Assembly: GCF_016461715.1 (NCBI RefSeq)
Contig: NZ_JAEMUI010000001.1
Coordinates: 342,279 to 406,278, forward strand
Reading direction: 5' to 3'
DNA from: Marinomonas spartinae
GTDB lineage: Bacteria > Pseudomonadota > Gammaproteobacteria > Pseudomonadales > Marinomonadaceae
Length of the DNA: 64,000 bases
The notes below the pieces were generated by a model. The model did not search any database, was not told where the DNA came from, and saw only the letters and a list, made by a program, of their open reading frames with translations. Position numbers and translations under genes: made by a program. Every line of letters begins with the position of its first letter. Within the stretch, counting starts at the first letter, position 1. Shown piece after piece: positions 11,717 through 21,555 of this stretch.

Positions 11717-12628
11717 TTAGGCTGCTAAATGTTGTTTAAAAAAGGCAATTGTTCGTGACCAAGCTAGCTCTGCGTTGTCTTTTTGATAACGTGCCGTTGA
11801 GTCGTTATGAAACCCATGATTTGCCTTGGGATAGGTATAGGCCGTGTAGTTCACCTTGTTTTCTTTTAAGCTTCTTTCATAGTCTGGCCAAGTGGCGTTG
11901 ACGCGTTTATCGAGTTCTGCAAAGTGCAGCATTAACGGCCCCCGAATCTGTTCAAGATGGGAGGTGGCGGGTGTGCCATAAAAAGGTACGCCTGCATCCA
12001 GCGTATCGGGCATAAAGGCGGCCACTGTATTGGTTAAATACCCTCCGTAACAAAACCCCACCATACCAAGTTTGCCAGAGCTCAGAGAATGCTGCTTTAG
12101 CATGACCGCCGCACTCATAAAATCTTTTTCTATTTTACTGCCGTCTAAGGTTTTTTGCATGGCTCTTCCTTCGTCATCGTTGCCTGGATAGCCTCCAATG
12201 GAAAATAATGCATCAGGTGCAAAGGCAACGAATCCCTCTTTTGCCAAGCGTCGAGCGACGTCTTTGATATAAGGGTTGAGTCCCCGGTTTTCATGGGCCA
12301 CCAAAACGACAGGCGCGGGGTTGTCCTGAGTAACGCCCTTTGGTACCACGAAATAACCACGTCCTTTACCGTATCCGGCTGGACTGTCAAACTCTAGGTA
12401 GCTGGCGGTAATGTCGGGGTCATTAAAAGAGACTTGCTCTGCTAAGGCATAGTTGGGTGTTAATGCCCCCGCAATGACGGACAAGGACATCCCTGCGATA
12501 CCCAATGTACCGAGTCTCGATAAAAAAGTGCGTCGGTCAATGTCGCCGTGGGCATATTCATCGTACCAATCAAACGCCTCTTGAGGGATGCCATAATCAT
12601 TCAGGTGCTGTGGAGGCTGACTATTCAT
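11717..12628 (-). CDS. Tat-exported dienelactone hydrolase family protein
   Basis: This alpha/beta-hydrolase belongs to the dienelactone hydrolase family (carboxymethylenebutenolidase-like). The N-terminal segment DRRTFLSRLGTLGIAGMSL is a twin-arginine signal, ending near an ALA site before EQVSFNDPD, so the enzyme should be exported folded to the periplasm. The nucleophile elbow GFCYGG carries a Cys as in DLH; the acid is probably the Asp in FAELDKRVN and the base the His in KANHGFHND. Length is 303 aa. A 26-residue extension lies before the RR motif. The physiological substrate is not known. It is a single gene, convergent with rpoS. Confidence 0.85.
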   Translation of the reverse strand: MNSQPPQHLNDYGIPQEAFDWYDEYAHGDIDRRTFLSRLGTLGIAGMSLSVIAGALTPNYALAEQVSFNDPDITASYLEFDSPAGYGKGRGYFVVPKGVTQDNPAPVVLVAHENRGLNPYIKDVARRLAKEGFVAFAPDALFSIGGYPGNDDEGRAMQKTLDGSKIEKDFMSAAVMLKQHSLSSGKLGMVGFCYGGYLTNTVAAFMPDTLDAGVPFYGTPATSHLEQIRGPLMLHFAELDKRVNATWPDYERSLKENKVNYTAYTYPKANHGFHNDSTARYQKDNAELAWSRTIAFFKQHLAA

Positions 12629-12941
12629 TGTTCTTTTCCTTTCTATGATGTTGATAGATAGAACTCATTCATTCAGGTAACTTTTTTTTGCTATGCTGTT
12701 CTGCATGGTATCCATTAACTTTTTTCTTTAGCAAGTGATGTGTTATCTGTGCCCGGCATGTGCAGAGAATACGATGGAAGATTCTTTATTCTAGTTTAAT
12801 TTTTAGGCAACTAGACACATTTTAAGAGAATGGATGATCTTTTTTTCATTATTATCCGTAAGCTTATTATTAAGAATACTATGATATTGGTAATATGGTT
12901 TTCTGTGGCTCACAAATATTACTCAATGGGAATGGACTTAC
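12629..12941. other. Divergent promoter region between the DLH gene and folM
   Basis: This 313-bp stretch is AT-rich with many T and A runs and holds the 5' regions of both divergent genes. TAGAAT- and TATGAT-like hexamers occur, but I cannot assign a promoter or operator with confidence. I see no coding sequence or RNA gene in it. Confidence 0.5.
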
Positions 12942-13664
12942 ATGATACATGACGTGCCAATTATTATTACAGGTGGCGCACAGAGATTGGGATTAGCCTG
13001 TGCAAAAGCTTTGGTCGAAGACGGCCATCAGGTGGTGATTACTTACCGACGCCATAAACCTAGCATTGTAGAACTTGAAGAGCTAGGGGTACATTGTATT
13101 CGAGCTGACTTTTCTACTCAATCTGGCGTGGATGAGTTCATCGTACAAATTCAGCAACGTTATAATAAGCTGAGAGGGATTATTCATAATGCATCCGATT
13201 GGCAGTCTGAGGCAGAGGATATAGATCCCAGCGAATTAATGGAAAGAATGTGGTATGTGCATGTATTTGCGCCTTATCGTATGAATCTGGCATTCGAAGC
13301 TTTATTATCTGCAGGCTCTGTGCGTGAAGGAAAGGCCGATATAATTCATATGACAGATTATGTGGCTGAAAAAGGTAGTGGTAAGCATATTGCTTATGCG
13401 GCGAGTAAGGCGGGTCTTGCCAACTTGACTTGCTCTTTTGCTAAGCGCTTTGCGCCATTAGTCAACGTGAATTCTATTGCACCTTCTCTTTTGATGTTTA
13501 ATCCAGAAGACGATGCTGAATATCGTCAGAAGGCTTTGAATAAGTCACTTTTACATCAAGAGCCGGGTGAGCAAGAAGGCGTGTTGGCGGTAAGGTACAT
13601 TTTAGAAAATCGCTATATGACAGGGAGAACCTTGTCGCTAGATGGAGGTAGGCACCTTGTTTAG
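12942..13664 (+). CDS. folM: Dihydromonapterin reductase FolM (short-chain dehydrogenase)
   Basis: FolM is a short-chain dehydrogenase that reduces dihydromonapterin to tetrahydromonapterin and can reduce dihydrofolate weakly. The Rossmann motif is IITGGAQRLGLACAKAL; the FolM-specific features YRRHKPS after strand 2, HNASDW, and the active-site block YAASKAGLANLT (Tyr and Lys) are present. The C terminus TGRTLSLDGGRHL is typical. Length is 240 aa, as in E. coli FolM. The folE gene starts 82 bp downstream, which supports a pterin role: tetrahydromonapterin is the cofactor of phenylalanine hydroxylase in gammaproteobacteria. Confidence 0.9.
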   Translation: MIHDVPIIITGGAQRLGLACAKALVEDGHQVVITYRRHKPSIVELEELGVHCIRADFSTQSGVDEFIVQIQQRYNKLRGIIHNASDWQSEAEDIDPSELMERMWYVHVFAPYRMNLAFEALLSAGSVREGKADIIHMTDYVAEKGSGKHIAYAASKAGLANLTCSFAKRFAPLVNVNSIAPSLLMFNPEDDAEYRQKALNKSLLHQEPGEQEGVLAVRYILENRYMTGRTLSLDGGRHLV

Positions 13665-13746
13665 CGACTGTAAAGAGTCGTCTAGCTGGGGTCGATCAAC
13701 TCGCCTCCGTGTCATCTGACAAGATACAGCAACGTAGGACATTGAT

Positions 13747-14433
13747 ATGAAATCTGTTGTAGCAGAACAAACAAAAGTGAGTGGTCTAGGGCTTACAGAA
13801 GAGGCGCGCAAAGTGCGTGATGCTCTTATTAAGAGTGGTCTTGAGACGCCGATGATTGATAACGGTTTAACCTCTGAAGAGAAGTATCAGCGAATAAAAT
13901 ACGCCTTTGAAGATATTGTTGGCACGTTAGGTTTGGATTTAACGGACGACAGTCTGGCGGAAACGCCACATCGCATTGCCAAAATGTATGTGCGTGAGAT
14001 TTTCTCTGGTCTTGATTACGCGAATTTTCCAAAAATCACTGTCATAGAAAACAAGATGAAAGTCGATGAGATGGTAAAGGTGCGTAATATCAGCTTTACG
14101 AGTACTTGTGAGCATCATTTTGTGACCATCGATGGTACGGCAACGGTGGCTTATTTGCCGAAAAATAAGATCATTGGTTTGTCGAAAATTAATCGCATTG
14201 TGCGTTTCTTCGGACAGCGTCCACAGGTACAAGAACGTTTGACTCAGCAAATTTTGGTCACACTGCAAGCCTTGTTGGAAACCGACAATGTGGCCGTCAG
14301 CATTGATGCCGTGCATTACTGCGTTAAAGCTCGAGGAGTGATGGACGCGAGTTCCTCTACGCAAACAACCGCATTAGGCGGTTTGTTTAAGAGCAGTGAC
14401 AAAACTCGTGGTGAGTTTTTATCGAGCCAATAG
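13747..14433 (+). CDS. folE: GTP cyclohydrolase I
   Basis: FolE converts GTP to dihydroneopterin triphosphate, the first step of folate and pterin synthesis. Zinc ligands are visible in [12 protein letters not shown] (Cys and His) and in HYCVKARGV near residue 193; the GTP-binding [23 protein letters not shown] and the [18 protein letters not shown] region are intact. Length is 228 aa. The first 25-30 residues form a variable leader. It is likely co-transcribed with folM, giving a compact tetrahydromonapterin pathway module. Confidence 0.96.
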   Translation: MKSVVAEQTKVSGLGLTEEARKVRDALIKSGLETPMIDNGLTSEEKYQRIKYAFEDIVGTLGLDLTDDSLAETPHRIAKMYVREIFSGLDYANFPKITVIENKMKVDEMVKVRNISFTSTCEHHFVTIDGTATVAYLPKNKIIGLSKINRIVRFFGQRPQVQERLTQQILVTLQALLETDNVAVSIDAVHYCVKARGVMDASSSTQTTALGGLFKSSDKTRGEFLSSQ

Positions 14434-14590
14434 TTATCGCTCTGCGTGTTTGGTAAATGGTTACGGAGTCTGCCCAGTGTAGACTCTTTTGCTTTCTGTA
14501 CTAGGTGTTTTGAGCTAGAGTTGCTTAAAGCAGAATTCAGATGGCTTAATCGTTTGTCGTGGTATTCATCCAATTGAGGGAAAAGTACGA

Positions 14591-14869
14591 GTGCAAAAGA
14601 AGCATAAAAACAAGTGGTTTCCCGCTAAGAAAAATGGCTGGGGATGGGGGAAGCCAACAGCTTGGCAAGGCTGGGCTGTATTGGTGATTTATTTTGCGAT
14701 GGTTGGGGCAATCAGTGTCAGTTATGACCCCAAAGTTGCTCTGAAAGAATGGGGCGTGGGAGTTGGCATCGTCACTGTGATCTTGTTATTGATTTATTGG
14801 TTGAAAGGCGAACCACCTAGTTGGACTTGGAAGCGAATCGATAAAAAGAAAAAACGCCTCTTTAAATAG
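14591..14869 (+). CDS. Small basic membrane protein, unknown function
   Basis: I do not recognise this 92-aa protein. It has a basic N terminus rich in K, G and W (HKNKWFPAKKNGWGWGKPTAW), two membrane helices (AVLVIYFAMVGAISVSY and GVGVGIVTVILLLIYWL) and a basic C-terminal tail ending KKKKRLFK, so both ends are probably cytoplasmic. The start is a GTG at 14591. It lies 157 bp after folE on the same strand and converges with an MFS gene 13 bp away. The lysine-rich ends and clear two-helix layout support it being real. Confidence 0.65.
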   Translation: MQKKHKNKWFPAKKNGWGWGKPTAWQGWAVLVIYFAMVGAISVSYDPKVALKEWGVGVGIVTVILLLIYWLKGEPPSWTWKRIDKKKKRLFK

Positions 14870-14882
14870 AGTCGATGTTGGT

Positions 14883-16094
14883 TCAAGCGTTGTCTTTTTC
14901 CAAACGGTTACGTTGTACTAGGGTAGGAAATAGATACATCCAAATCCCGACAACGGCAATGGTGCCCATACCACCAATCAAAATGGCTGGTACTACTCCA
15001 AACCATGCGGCGGTCACTCCGGATTCAAATTCTCCTAATTGATTTGAGCTACCAATAAAGATTGAATTGGCCGCGCTGACGCGTCCGCGCATATCGTCTG
15101 GGGTTTCTATTTGAATTAAAGTAGAACGAATGACAACGCTGATCATATCGGACGCACCCATCAAGGTGAGAGCAGCCAAGGAGAGGATGAGCGTGCTAGA
15201 TAAGCCAAATAAAATGGTGGCCACGCCAAAGGATGCGACGGCGGCAAACATAATTTTACCAACACTGTGTTCAAGTGGCCGACGTGACAGATAAATTGAC
15301 ATCAGTAATGCACCGAGTGCTGGTGCGCAGCGTAATAACCCCAATCCCCAAGGCCCAGTATGCAAAATGTCTTTTGCGACAATCGGGAGTAATGCGGTGG
15401 CTCCCCCTAGTAATACCGCAAACATATCCAGTGATACGGAACCAAGAATAACCTTATTGTTGCGAACAAAACGTAGTCCGCCTAATAGATGGGTCATATT
15501 AATTGGCGCTTTTGCTTTGACAACAAAGTTATAGTGTAGAAAGAACATGATCACGCTGGACAGCAAAAAACAGAGACTGCTGGTGGAATATAAGGTTGTT
15601 GGCCCTAATAGATAAATTAATCCACCGAGGGCAGGTCCTGCAATGACTGAAATTTCTCTGGCTGAGGCAATGGCGCTCATGGCACGAGATAATAGAGCTT
15701 CCGGGACTAAATTGGGAAGAATGGCTTGGTTAGCAGGCATTTCAAAGGCGCGTGCAGCTCCCAACATGACCGCGCAACTGTAGATAATGGTGGCGGAAAT
15801 ATGATCCGTTATGTTGCTGATGGCCAATACAGCCACTGTCATGGTCATGATGAGTCGGCTGAAAACACAAATAAGGCGTCGGTTATAGCGATCTGCCATA
15901 TGGCCCACGACGAGTGTCAGGGTTAATTGCGGGAGAAATTGACATAATCCCACCAAACCCAGTGCCATCGGGCTGTTTGTTAAGTTGTACATTTGCCAGC
16001 CAATGCCTACGGTGAGCATTTGAAAAGCCAAGGATGAAGCAATTTGTCCAATCCAATAATGAACAAAGTTGGTATGTTTGAATAAAGAAGGCAT
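14883..16094 (-). CDS. MFS exporter (MFS_3 / EntS-like)
   Basis: This is a 403-aa major facilitator superfamily transporter with about twelve membrane helices. The loop 2-3 signature reads GHMADRYNRRLICVFSR and the second-half equivalent is GASDMISVVIRSTLIQIETPDDMRGRVSAANSIF, which is characteristic of the EntS/MFS_3 group of drug and siderophore exporters. No siderophore biosynthesis genes lie nearby, so the substrate is open. It is transcribed away from the AraC regulator gene upstream (181 bp gap) and may be monocistronic. Confidence 0.85.
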   Translation of the reverse strand: MPSLFKHTNFVHYWIGQIASSLAFQMLTVGIGWQMYNLTNSPMALGLVGLCQFLPQLTLTLVVGHMADRYNRRLICVFSRLIMTMTVAVLAISNITDHISATIIYSCAVMLGAARAFEMPANQAILPNLVPEALLSRAMSAIASAREISVIAGPALGGLIYLLGPTTLYSTSSLCFLLSSVIMFFLHYNFVVKAKAPINMTHLLGGLRFVRNNKVILGSVSLDMFAVLLGGATALLPIVAKDILHTGPWGLGLLRCAPALGALLMSIYLSRRPLEHSVGKIMFAAVASFGVATILFGLSSTLILSLAALTLMGASDMISVVIRSTLIQIETPDDMRGRVSAANSIFIGSSNQLGEFESGVTAAWFGVVPAILIGGMGTIAVVGIWMYLFPTLVQRNRLEKDNA

Positions 16095-16275
16095 GTTGAC
16101 CTTAACAGACAGGTGAATAGACCTAGGGGGAGGGTTCCCTAAGCGTAACGAATACTGGGTACGACGAACGGCTAATATACTAAAGAGTGGTATAACGTAG
16201 CCAGCAAATCGCTATTGAACACAGCTAATAACGAACATTTCTATGGCAATTTGCACCGTCATGACTGTCTATTTG

Positions 16276-17193
16276 TTAATTCAGTCGTGTTTGAGCTATT
16301 TGACTAGGGCAGATGCCAAAATGCTGATGGAAACGACGACTAAAATGGCTCAAACTTTGGTACCCTAATTCAAAGCTGACTTGTGTGACGGTAGCCCCTT
16401 TTTTGAGCCTTAAGTGGGCTTGTGCCATGCGTCTTTGGTGTTGATATTCCAATGGCGTACAGCCCAGCTGTCGCTTAAATATATCATAAAAACGGCTACG
16501 ACTCATGCAGGCCATTTTGCTTAAAGCATCAATGTCTAAGGGACTAGCAAGATGCTCTTCGATCCAGTTAATCACACACGTTAACCCCGTTGCATCAGGG
16601 GTGGTTTGTGTATAGCGCAATAATGCCTCTCTTCCATGATAGCGTAAGATTCTCATAATAAGTTCATTGACCCCAAAATCCACCAGCAAATCGCGGTCAG
16701 GATCATTTTGTATAAAGTGACTGGTTAAGCGGTCAATCACTTGTTGTGTCGCTTGAGTATGCAGAGTGTGTAATGGTTGATTGGGATCGACGGCGATTTT
16801 ATCGGCTAGATTGGGAAGGCATGTATCGTTCATTCGATCGCTGATTTGCGCAACACGCTCTTTTGACAGAGCAATCGTCAAACAGGTTGTGGGACGGTTT
16901 ATATTCGCCTCTGGGAAATCGATAAACACTTCTTCATTGGGCGCTAAAATAAACGATTCATGGGGCAAGAAAGCAATGTCGCTTTTTCGTTTCGTATGCA
17001 TGACTTTAGCCCCCGTCACCATGCCACAATACAACAAAGAATCCGCTTTTAAACTGACTTTTTTAGCCTGTTCATAGGTGTCATAGATACTGAGTTCTGA
17101 GTCTATTCCAGCAAAGCACACTCGGTTTTCAACCAGTTGAGTGGGCGAACGTTTTTGCCATGTTAATGATGGATTGATCATTGCATTTGTCAT
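16276..17193 (-). CDS. AraC-family transcriptional regulator
   Basis: This 305-aa protein has an N-terminal AraC-type sensing domain and a C-terminal double helix-turn-helix domain: first helix pair in LDIDALSKMACMSRSRFYDIFKRQLG, second in TVTQVSFELGYQSLSHFSRRFHQHFG. I start it at ATG 17193, eight bases after a GAGG; an in-frame GTG lies at 17199. It is divergent from the aldehyde dehydrogenase gene across a 210-bp region, the classic layout for a local activator, so it probably controls that gene in response to an alcohol, amine or aldehyde. The inducer cannot be read from sequence. Confidence 0.88.
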   Translation of the reverse strand: MTNAMINPSLTWQKRSPTQLVENRVCFAGIDSELSIYDTYEQAKKVSLKADSLLYCGMVTGAKVMHTKRKSDIAFLPHESFILAPNEEVFIDFPEANINRPTTCLTIALSKERVAQISDRMNDTCLPNLADKIAVDPNQPLHTLHTQATQQVIDRLTSHFIQNDPDRDLLVDFGVNELIMRILRYHGREALLRYTQTTPDATGLTCVINWIEEHLASPLDIDALSKMACMSRSRFYDIFKRQLGCTPLEYQHQRRMAQAHLRLKKGATVTQVSFELGYQSLSHFSRRFHQHFGICPSQIAQTRLN

Positions 17194-17403
17194 GTGCACA
17201 CCTCAGGTTATTTTTGTATGGCGTGATTTGTTTGAGACTAATAATCTACCCAATAGACATTAGGGTCAACTAGAGAACTTGAATAAAAATTGGACACACA
17301 GACAACTATCATGGACTCACAGGCAAGCTTTGTGGGTCGCTTGTTTCTACAGTGGTAAGAGAAAAGACACCGTTATAAAAACAACAAGATTGGAGACATC
17401 ATC

Positions 17404-18921
17404 ATGATTTATGCAAAACCAGGTAGCGAAGGTAGCGTCGTTTCTTTCCAAGCCGAATACGGAAATTATATTGGTGGCGAATGGGTTCCCCCTGTGAAAG
17501 GGCAATACTTTGATAATATAAGCCCTGTGACTGGTGAAGTCTTTTGTCGTATTCCTCGTTCTACCGAAGAAGATATCAACTTGGCGCTTGATGCTGCCCA
17601 CGCGGCAAGAGCGGCATGGGGCAAAACTTCCGTTATTAATCGTTCGAATCTACTCCTCAAAATTGCTGACCGCATTGAACAGAATTTAGAGCTACTAGCG
17701 GTAGCTGAAACTTGGGATAACGGTAAAGCGGTGCGTGAAACCTTAAACGCCGATATTCCACTGGCTGCAGACCATTTCCGCTATTTTGCGGGTTGTTTAC
17801 GAGCCCAAGAAGGCAGTGCTGCTGAGTTAGATGAGAATACTGTGGCGTATCATTTTCATGAGCCATTGGGTGTGGTTGGTCAAATTATTCCGTGGAACTT
17901 TCCAATATTGATGGCTGCTTGGAAATTAGCGCCAGCGATTGCCGCAGGCAACTGTGTAGTATTAAAACCTGCAGAGCAAACGCCAGCGTCCATTTTAGAG
18001 CTGATGAAAATTATTGGTGATCTTTTACCCGCTGGCGTGATAAACATTGTTAATGGATTTGGTGCCGAAGCAGGTCAAGCACTGGCAACCAGTAAGCGTA
18101 TTGCGAAGATTGCCTTTACGGGTTCAACACCTGTTGGCTCTCATATTCTGAAATGTGCGGCTGAAAATATCATCCCATCTACCGTGGAGTTGGGAGGAAA
18201 ATCGCCTAATATCTATTTTGCCGATATTATGCAACAAGAAGAAACCTTCATTAGCAAATGTGTGGAAGGAATGGTGTTGGCCTTCTTTAACCAAGGGGAG
18301 GTGTGTACTTGTCCTTCTCGTGTTTTGATCCAAGAATCCATCTATGACGAGTTTATTGCCCTAGCAATTGAGCGTACCAGAACCATTAAACGGGGTAATC
18401 CGCTAGATACCGATACCCAAGTGGGCGCACAAGCGTCTCAAGAGCAGTTTGATAAAATTCTAAGTTACATTGATATCGGTAAAGAAGAAGGGGCAGAGCT
18501 TCTGATCGGCGGTGGTGTTGAGTCAATGGATGGCTTTGATAAAGGCTTCTATGTTCAACCAACCATGTTTAAGGGCACAAATAACATGCGCGTGTTCCAA
18601 GAAGAAATTTTTGGTCCCGTGATTAGTATCACGACCTTTAAAGATGAAGCCGAAGCGCTAGCAATTGCCAATGATAGCGAGTTTGGTTTAGGGGCAGGTG
18701 TATGGACTCGAGATACCAATCTCGCTTATCGCATGGGGCGTAATCTTGAAGCGGGTCGTGTATGGATGAACTGTTATCACCAATATCCTGCTCATGCGGC
18801 GTTTGGTGGCTATAAAAAATCCGGTGTCGGCCGTGAAACCCATAAACTAGCGCTAGAGCACTATCAACAAACGAAGAACATGTTGGTAAGCTATGACATT
18901 AATCCATTGGGCTTCTTTTAA
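17404..18921 (+). CDS. exaC: NAD-dependent aldehyde dehydrogenase, ExaC/AldB-like
   Basis: This 505-aa soluble enzyme oxidises aldehydes such as acetaldehyde to acids. The NAD-binding signature is [11 protein letters not shown], the general base Glu is in [12 protein letters not shown], and the nucleophile Cys is in [14 protein letters not shown], about residue 302, with CxC spacing typical of the ExaC/AcoD/AldB group. The C-terminal [29 protein letters not shown] also matches. A GGAGACATCATC ribosome-binding site precedes the ATG. The likely regulator is the divergent AraC gene. A strong terminator follows, so it is a single-gene unit. Confidence 0.93.
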   Translation: MIYAKPGSEGSVVSFQAEYGNYIGGEWVPPVKGQYFDNISPVTGEVFCRIPRSTEEDINLALDAAHAARAAWGKTSVINRSNLLLKIADRIEQNLELLAVAETWDNGKAVRETLNADIPLAADHFRYFAGCLRAQEGSAAELDENTVAYHFHEPLGVVGQIIPWNFPILMAAWKLAPAIAAGNCVVLKPAEQTPASILELMKIIGDLLPAGVINIVNGFGAEAGQALATSKRIAKIAFTGSTPVGSHILKCAAENIIPSTVELGGKSPNIYFADIMQQEETFISKCVEGMVLAFFNQGEVCTCPSRVLIQESIYDEFIALAIERTRTIKRGNPLDTDTQVGAQASQEQFDKILSYIDIGKEEGAELLIGGGVESMDGFDKGFYVQPTMFKGTNNMRVFQEEIFGPVISITTFKDEAEALAIANDSEFGLGAGVWTRDTNLAYRMGRNLEAGRVWMNCYHQYPAHAAFGGYKKSGVGRETHKLALEHYQQTKNMLVSYDINPLGFF

Positions 18922-18980
18922 GGCTGCCGTTCGCAAGAAGGGGGCGTCGCCTAGTAAGTAAAACGGCCAACGACCTAAAT

Positions 18981-19020
18981 AAAAAAAGACCAAATGATAT
19001 TGTCATTTGGTCTTTTTTTT
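18981..19020. terminator. Bidirectional terminator between exaC and agcS
   Basis: A tract plus GACCAAATGA pairs with TCATTTGGTC plus eight T residues around a 5-nt loop. The genes on both sides converge on it, and the A and T tracts make it work either way. Confidence 0.9.
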
Positions 19021-19042
19021 GTCTTGTTAAGGGTCAGAAAAG

Positions 19043-20629
19043 CTAGGCTTTTTTCGCCTTTTTGCGGTCTTTATATTTAACAATTTCACCGGATTTTAGA
19101 CGTTTTTGGTAGGATGTCAGCTCCTTCTTAACAACCGGCATTAAGAAGTACAAGCCGATGATGTTCGCAACTGCCATGGCAAATATAGCCGCATCAGAAA
19201 AATCAATCACTGGGCCAAGATTGGCGGCAGCACCGATGATAACAAATACACAAAACAGAGTTTTAAAGGTTAGCTCTGCTCGTTTGCCTTCGCCAAAGAG
19301 ATAGGTCCAAGCTTTTAAACCGTAGTAAGACCAGCTGAGCATGGTCGAAAAAGCGAACAGAATAACCGCAACCGCCAGTAGAATAGGAAACCAGCTAAAC
19401 GCAGAAGCAAAAGCTGCAGACGTTAGCGCCACACCAGAAGAGCCATCAGCGGTCTTAATGGCGGTACCCGCTTCGTTCAAAATATACATGCCTGTTTCTG
19501 GATTTTGCAGCAATTGACCTGTAATGATGATGACAAGAGCAGTCATGGTACAAATAACAACAGTATCAATGAACGGCTCTAACAAGGACACAAACCCTTC
19601 GGTAACTGGTTCGTTTGTCTGTACTGCGGAGTGAGCAATGGCCGCTGATCCTACCCCAGCTTCGTTAGAGAAGGCTGCGCGTTTAAAGCCTTGAATCAAG
19701 GCTCCGACCATGCCACCCGCCACACCAAGGCCAGTAAAAGCGCCAGCAAATATTTGGCTAAATGCCCAGCCAATTTTGTCCGCGTTAACGATTAAAATGA
19801 CAATGGCTGAGCCAACATAGAGTATTCCCATAAAGGGAACAATCTTATCCGTTACACGTGCGATGGATTTGATCCCTCCGACGATCACAATAAAAACAAG
19901 TGCGGCAAATATCACACCGGTAATCCAACCTGGATAATTGCCAATGACTTGGGTTAATTGCGCATGGGCTTGGTTGGCTTGGAACATATTGCCACCACCA
20001 AGTGAGCCTAAAATACAAAATACAGCAAAAAGACCCGCTAAGAACCGGCCGCCAGGAATACCACGTTCTTTAAAGCCTTTGGAAATATAGTACATAGGCC
20101 CACCAGAGACGCTGCCATCTTTGTACTCATTACGGTATTTAACCCCCAGTGTACACTCGGTAAATTTGGAGGCCATGCCCATCAGGCCCGCGAGAATCAT
20201 CCAAAAAGTGGCACCAGGCCCTCCGATAGAGACCGCGACCGCCACACCTGCAATATTCCCCAAACCTACCGTTCCAGACAGGGCGGTGGCCAGTGCTTGG
20301 AAATGGCTTACTTCTCCTGCGTCATTTGGGTCGGAATAGTCACCTTTTACCAAGGCAATAGAGTGGCCCACACCGCGGAATTGTAAAAAACCGAAGTAGA
20401 GTGTGAAGATGGAGGCTCCAGTGACTAACCAAAGCACAATCCAAGGAAAGCTCGTTCCGGGAAAAGGTGCAAAGATAAGGCTGACAAACCACCCTGTCGC
20501 ATGACCAAATATTTCATTGACCACGGCGTCAATGCCACCAGAGCTTTCTTCTGCTTGTACGCTTGAGCTTACTGTTAAAAGCAGTAGGCTGATGAGAGAC
20601 ATAAAAAGAAAATAGGGACGTTTTAGCAT
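19043..20629 (-). CDS. Sodium:alanine/glycine symporter (AgcS family)
   Basis: This amino acid:cation symporter has about eleven membrane helices after a cleavable-looking leader ([26 protein letters not shown]). The family signatures [26 protein letters not shown] and [22 protein letters not shown] are clear. I prefer the ATG at 20629 because AAGGAG lies about 7 bases upstream; an ATG at 20635 is closer to the site than ideal. It takes up alanine, glycine or serine with sodium, useful to a marine bacterium. It starts a few bases after the usp stop codon, so the two genes form an operon. Confidence 0.93.
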   Translation of the reverse strand: MLKRPYFLFMSLISLLLLTVSSSVQAEESSGGIDAVVNEIFGHATGWFVSLIFAPFPGTSFPWIVLWLVTGASIFTLYFGFLQFRGVGHSIALVKGDYSDPNDAGEVSHFQALATALSGTVGLGNIAGVAVAVSIGGPGATFWMILAGLMGMASKFTECTLGVKYRNEYKDGSVSGGPMYYISKGFKERGIPGGRFLAGLFAVFCILGSLGGGNMFQANQAHAQLTQVIGNYPGWITGVIFAALVFIVIVGGIKSIARVTDKIVPFMGILYVGSAIVILIVNADKIGWAFSQIFAGAFTGLGVAGGMVGALIQGFKRAAFSNEAGVGSAAIAHSAVQTNEPVTEGFVSLLEPFIDTVVICTMTALVIIITGQLLQNPETGMYILNEAGTAIKTADGSSGVALTSAAFASAFSWFPILLAVAVILFAFSTMLSWSYYGLKAWTYLFGEGKRAELTFKTLFCVFVIIGAAANLGPVIDFSDAAIFAMAVANIIGLYFLMPVVKKELTSYQKRLKSGEIVKYKDRKKAKKA

Positions 20630-20640
20630 AATCATGCTCC

Positions 20641-21081
20641 TTAGCTGACAACCGTTACGGGGACATTGGCGCTCATAACGAGGTTGGCGGTTACACTGCC
20701 GAAAACTCGTGCACTTAAACCTTGCTCTGTGGAGCGAGCAACAACAATTTGTTCAGCATTGTGTTCGACTGCAATGTTATTGAGAATTGAGGAGGCTTTA
20801 CCAAATTTCACTACGCCAGAAGCGGCTATTCCCGCCTCTTTGAGGGCTGCTAGGGCGGGATCAATAACGCGCTCTTGGGCGTTTTGGGTTTCAATCTGTT
20901 TTTGTTTTTTACGATGGGAGTTTTCTTCTGGTGTTTGGAATGTATAAGGAGACCATTCGACCACGCAAACGAGTTCTAGTTTGCATTCGCTTCCGATTAA
21001 CGTCGCGAGTCGTTTTGCGTAGGCTAAAGCACGGTTGCCTGCTTCACTTCCATCAACTCCGACAATGATTGTTGCTGACAT
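20641..21081 (-). CDS. Universal stress protein (UspA domain)
   Basis: This 146-aa single-domain UspA protein begins [23 protein letters not shown] and has the nucleotide-site loop [29 protein letters not shown] followed by [18 protein letters not shown]; the G-2x-G-9x-G-like ATP motif is partly kept. I start it at ATG 21081, after GAGGGAACGAACC; the frame extends 27 codons further but without homology. It lies directly upstream of the AgcS symporter gene with almost no gap, so it may tune that transporter's activity or expression; that is inference. Confidence 0.9.
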   Translation of the reverse strand: MSATIIVGVDGSEAGNRALAYAKRLATLIGSECKLELVCVVEWSPYTFQTPEENSHRKKQKQIETQNAQERVIDPALAALKEAGIAASGVVKFGKASSILNNIAVEHNAEQIVVARSTEQGLSARVFGSVTANLVMSANVPVTVVS

Positions 21082-21555
21082 GGTTCGTTCCCTCTTTGAT
21101 TGATTGGGGGTAATTAACTCTTTTTTATTGCCAATGCTGTCGTTTGAAAATTTCAACGGCACTGGACTTTTGCGGAATTGCTTTATTATGCATTATTTTT
21201 GCACGTTTTTGACTATTTTTATAAAAAAGTCAGTTTTTATGGCTAATCCTTTATAAGATCGCGGTTTTATGGCGTGCGATTTTGAACTGTATCCCACACC
21301 ATTCTGTTGCCATCACAGGGAGGAAGTATGGCTTAGTAGGAATGAGTCCAATAAAAGTTTTTTAGGGTTTTTATCTGAATTGCCTCGGTGTAGAATGGCG
21401 CGCGATTAACATTTCATGAAGGAAATGTGACAGGATGAATAAAGCGTCAAACTCTCTGAAAGTGCTAGGGTAAGCATTTTGCGATGAATGATGAGCCATA
21501 AGTTTGTCAAGTGAGCCGCAGTTTGGCATAGATAAATCTTTAAAGAAGAGCCTCT
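21082..21555. other. Divergent regulatory region between usp-agcS and pit
   Basis: This 474-bp stretch has no convincing gene. It holds a 21-bp near-palindrome at 21211-21231 (GACTATTTTT mirrored by a one-base-shifted arm) on the usp side. On the pit side there is a smaller inverted repeat at 21409-21428, ACATTTC paired with GAAATGT around 6 nt. Either could be an operator; neither matches a motif I can name with confidence. I looked for a Pho box upstream of pit and did not find a convincing one. Confidence 0.5.

Noticed and set aside
21270..21320. Pho box upstream of pit (CTGT repeats)
   Set aside because: The CTGT copies are wrongly spaced for two 7-bp PhoB half-sites.
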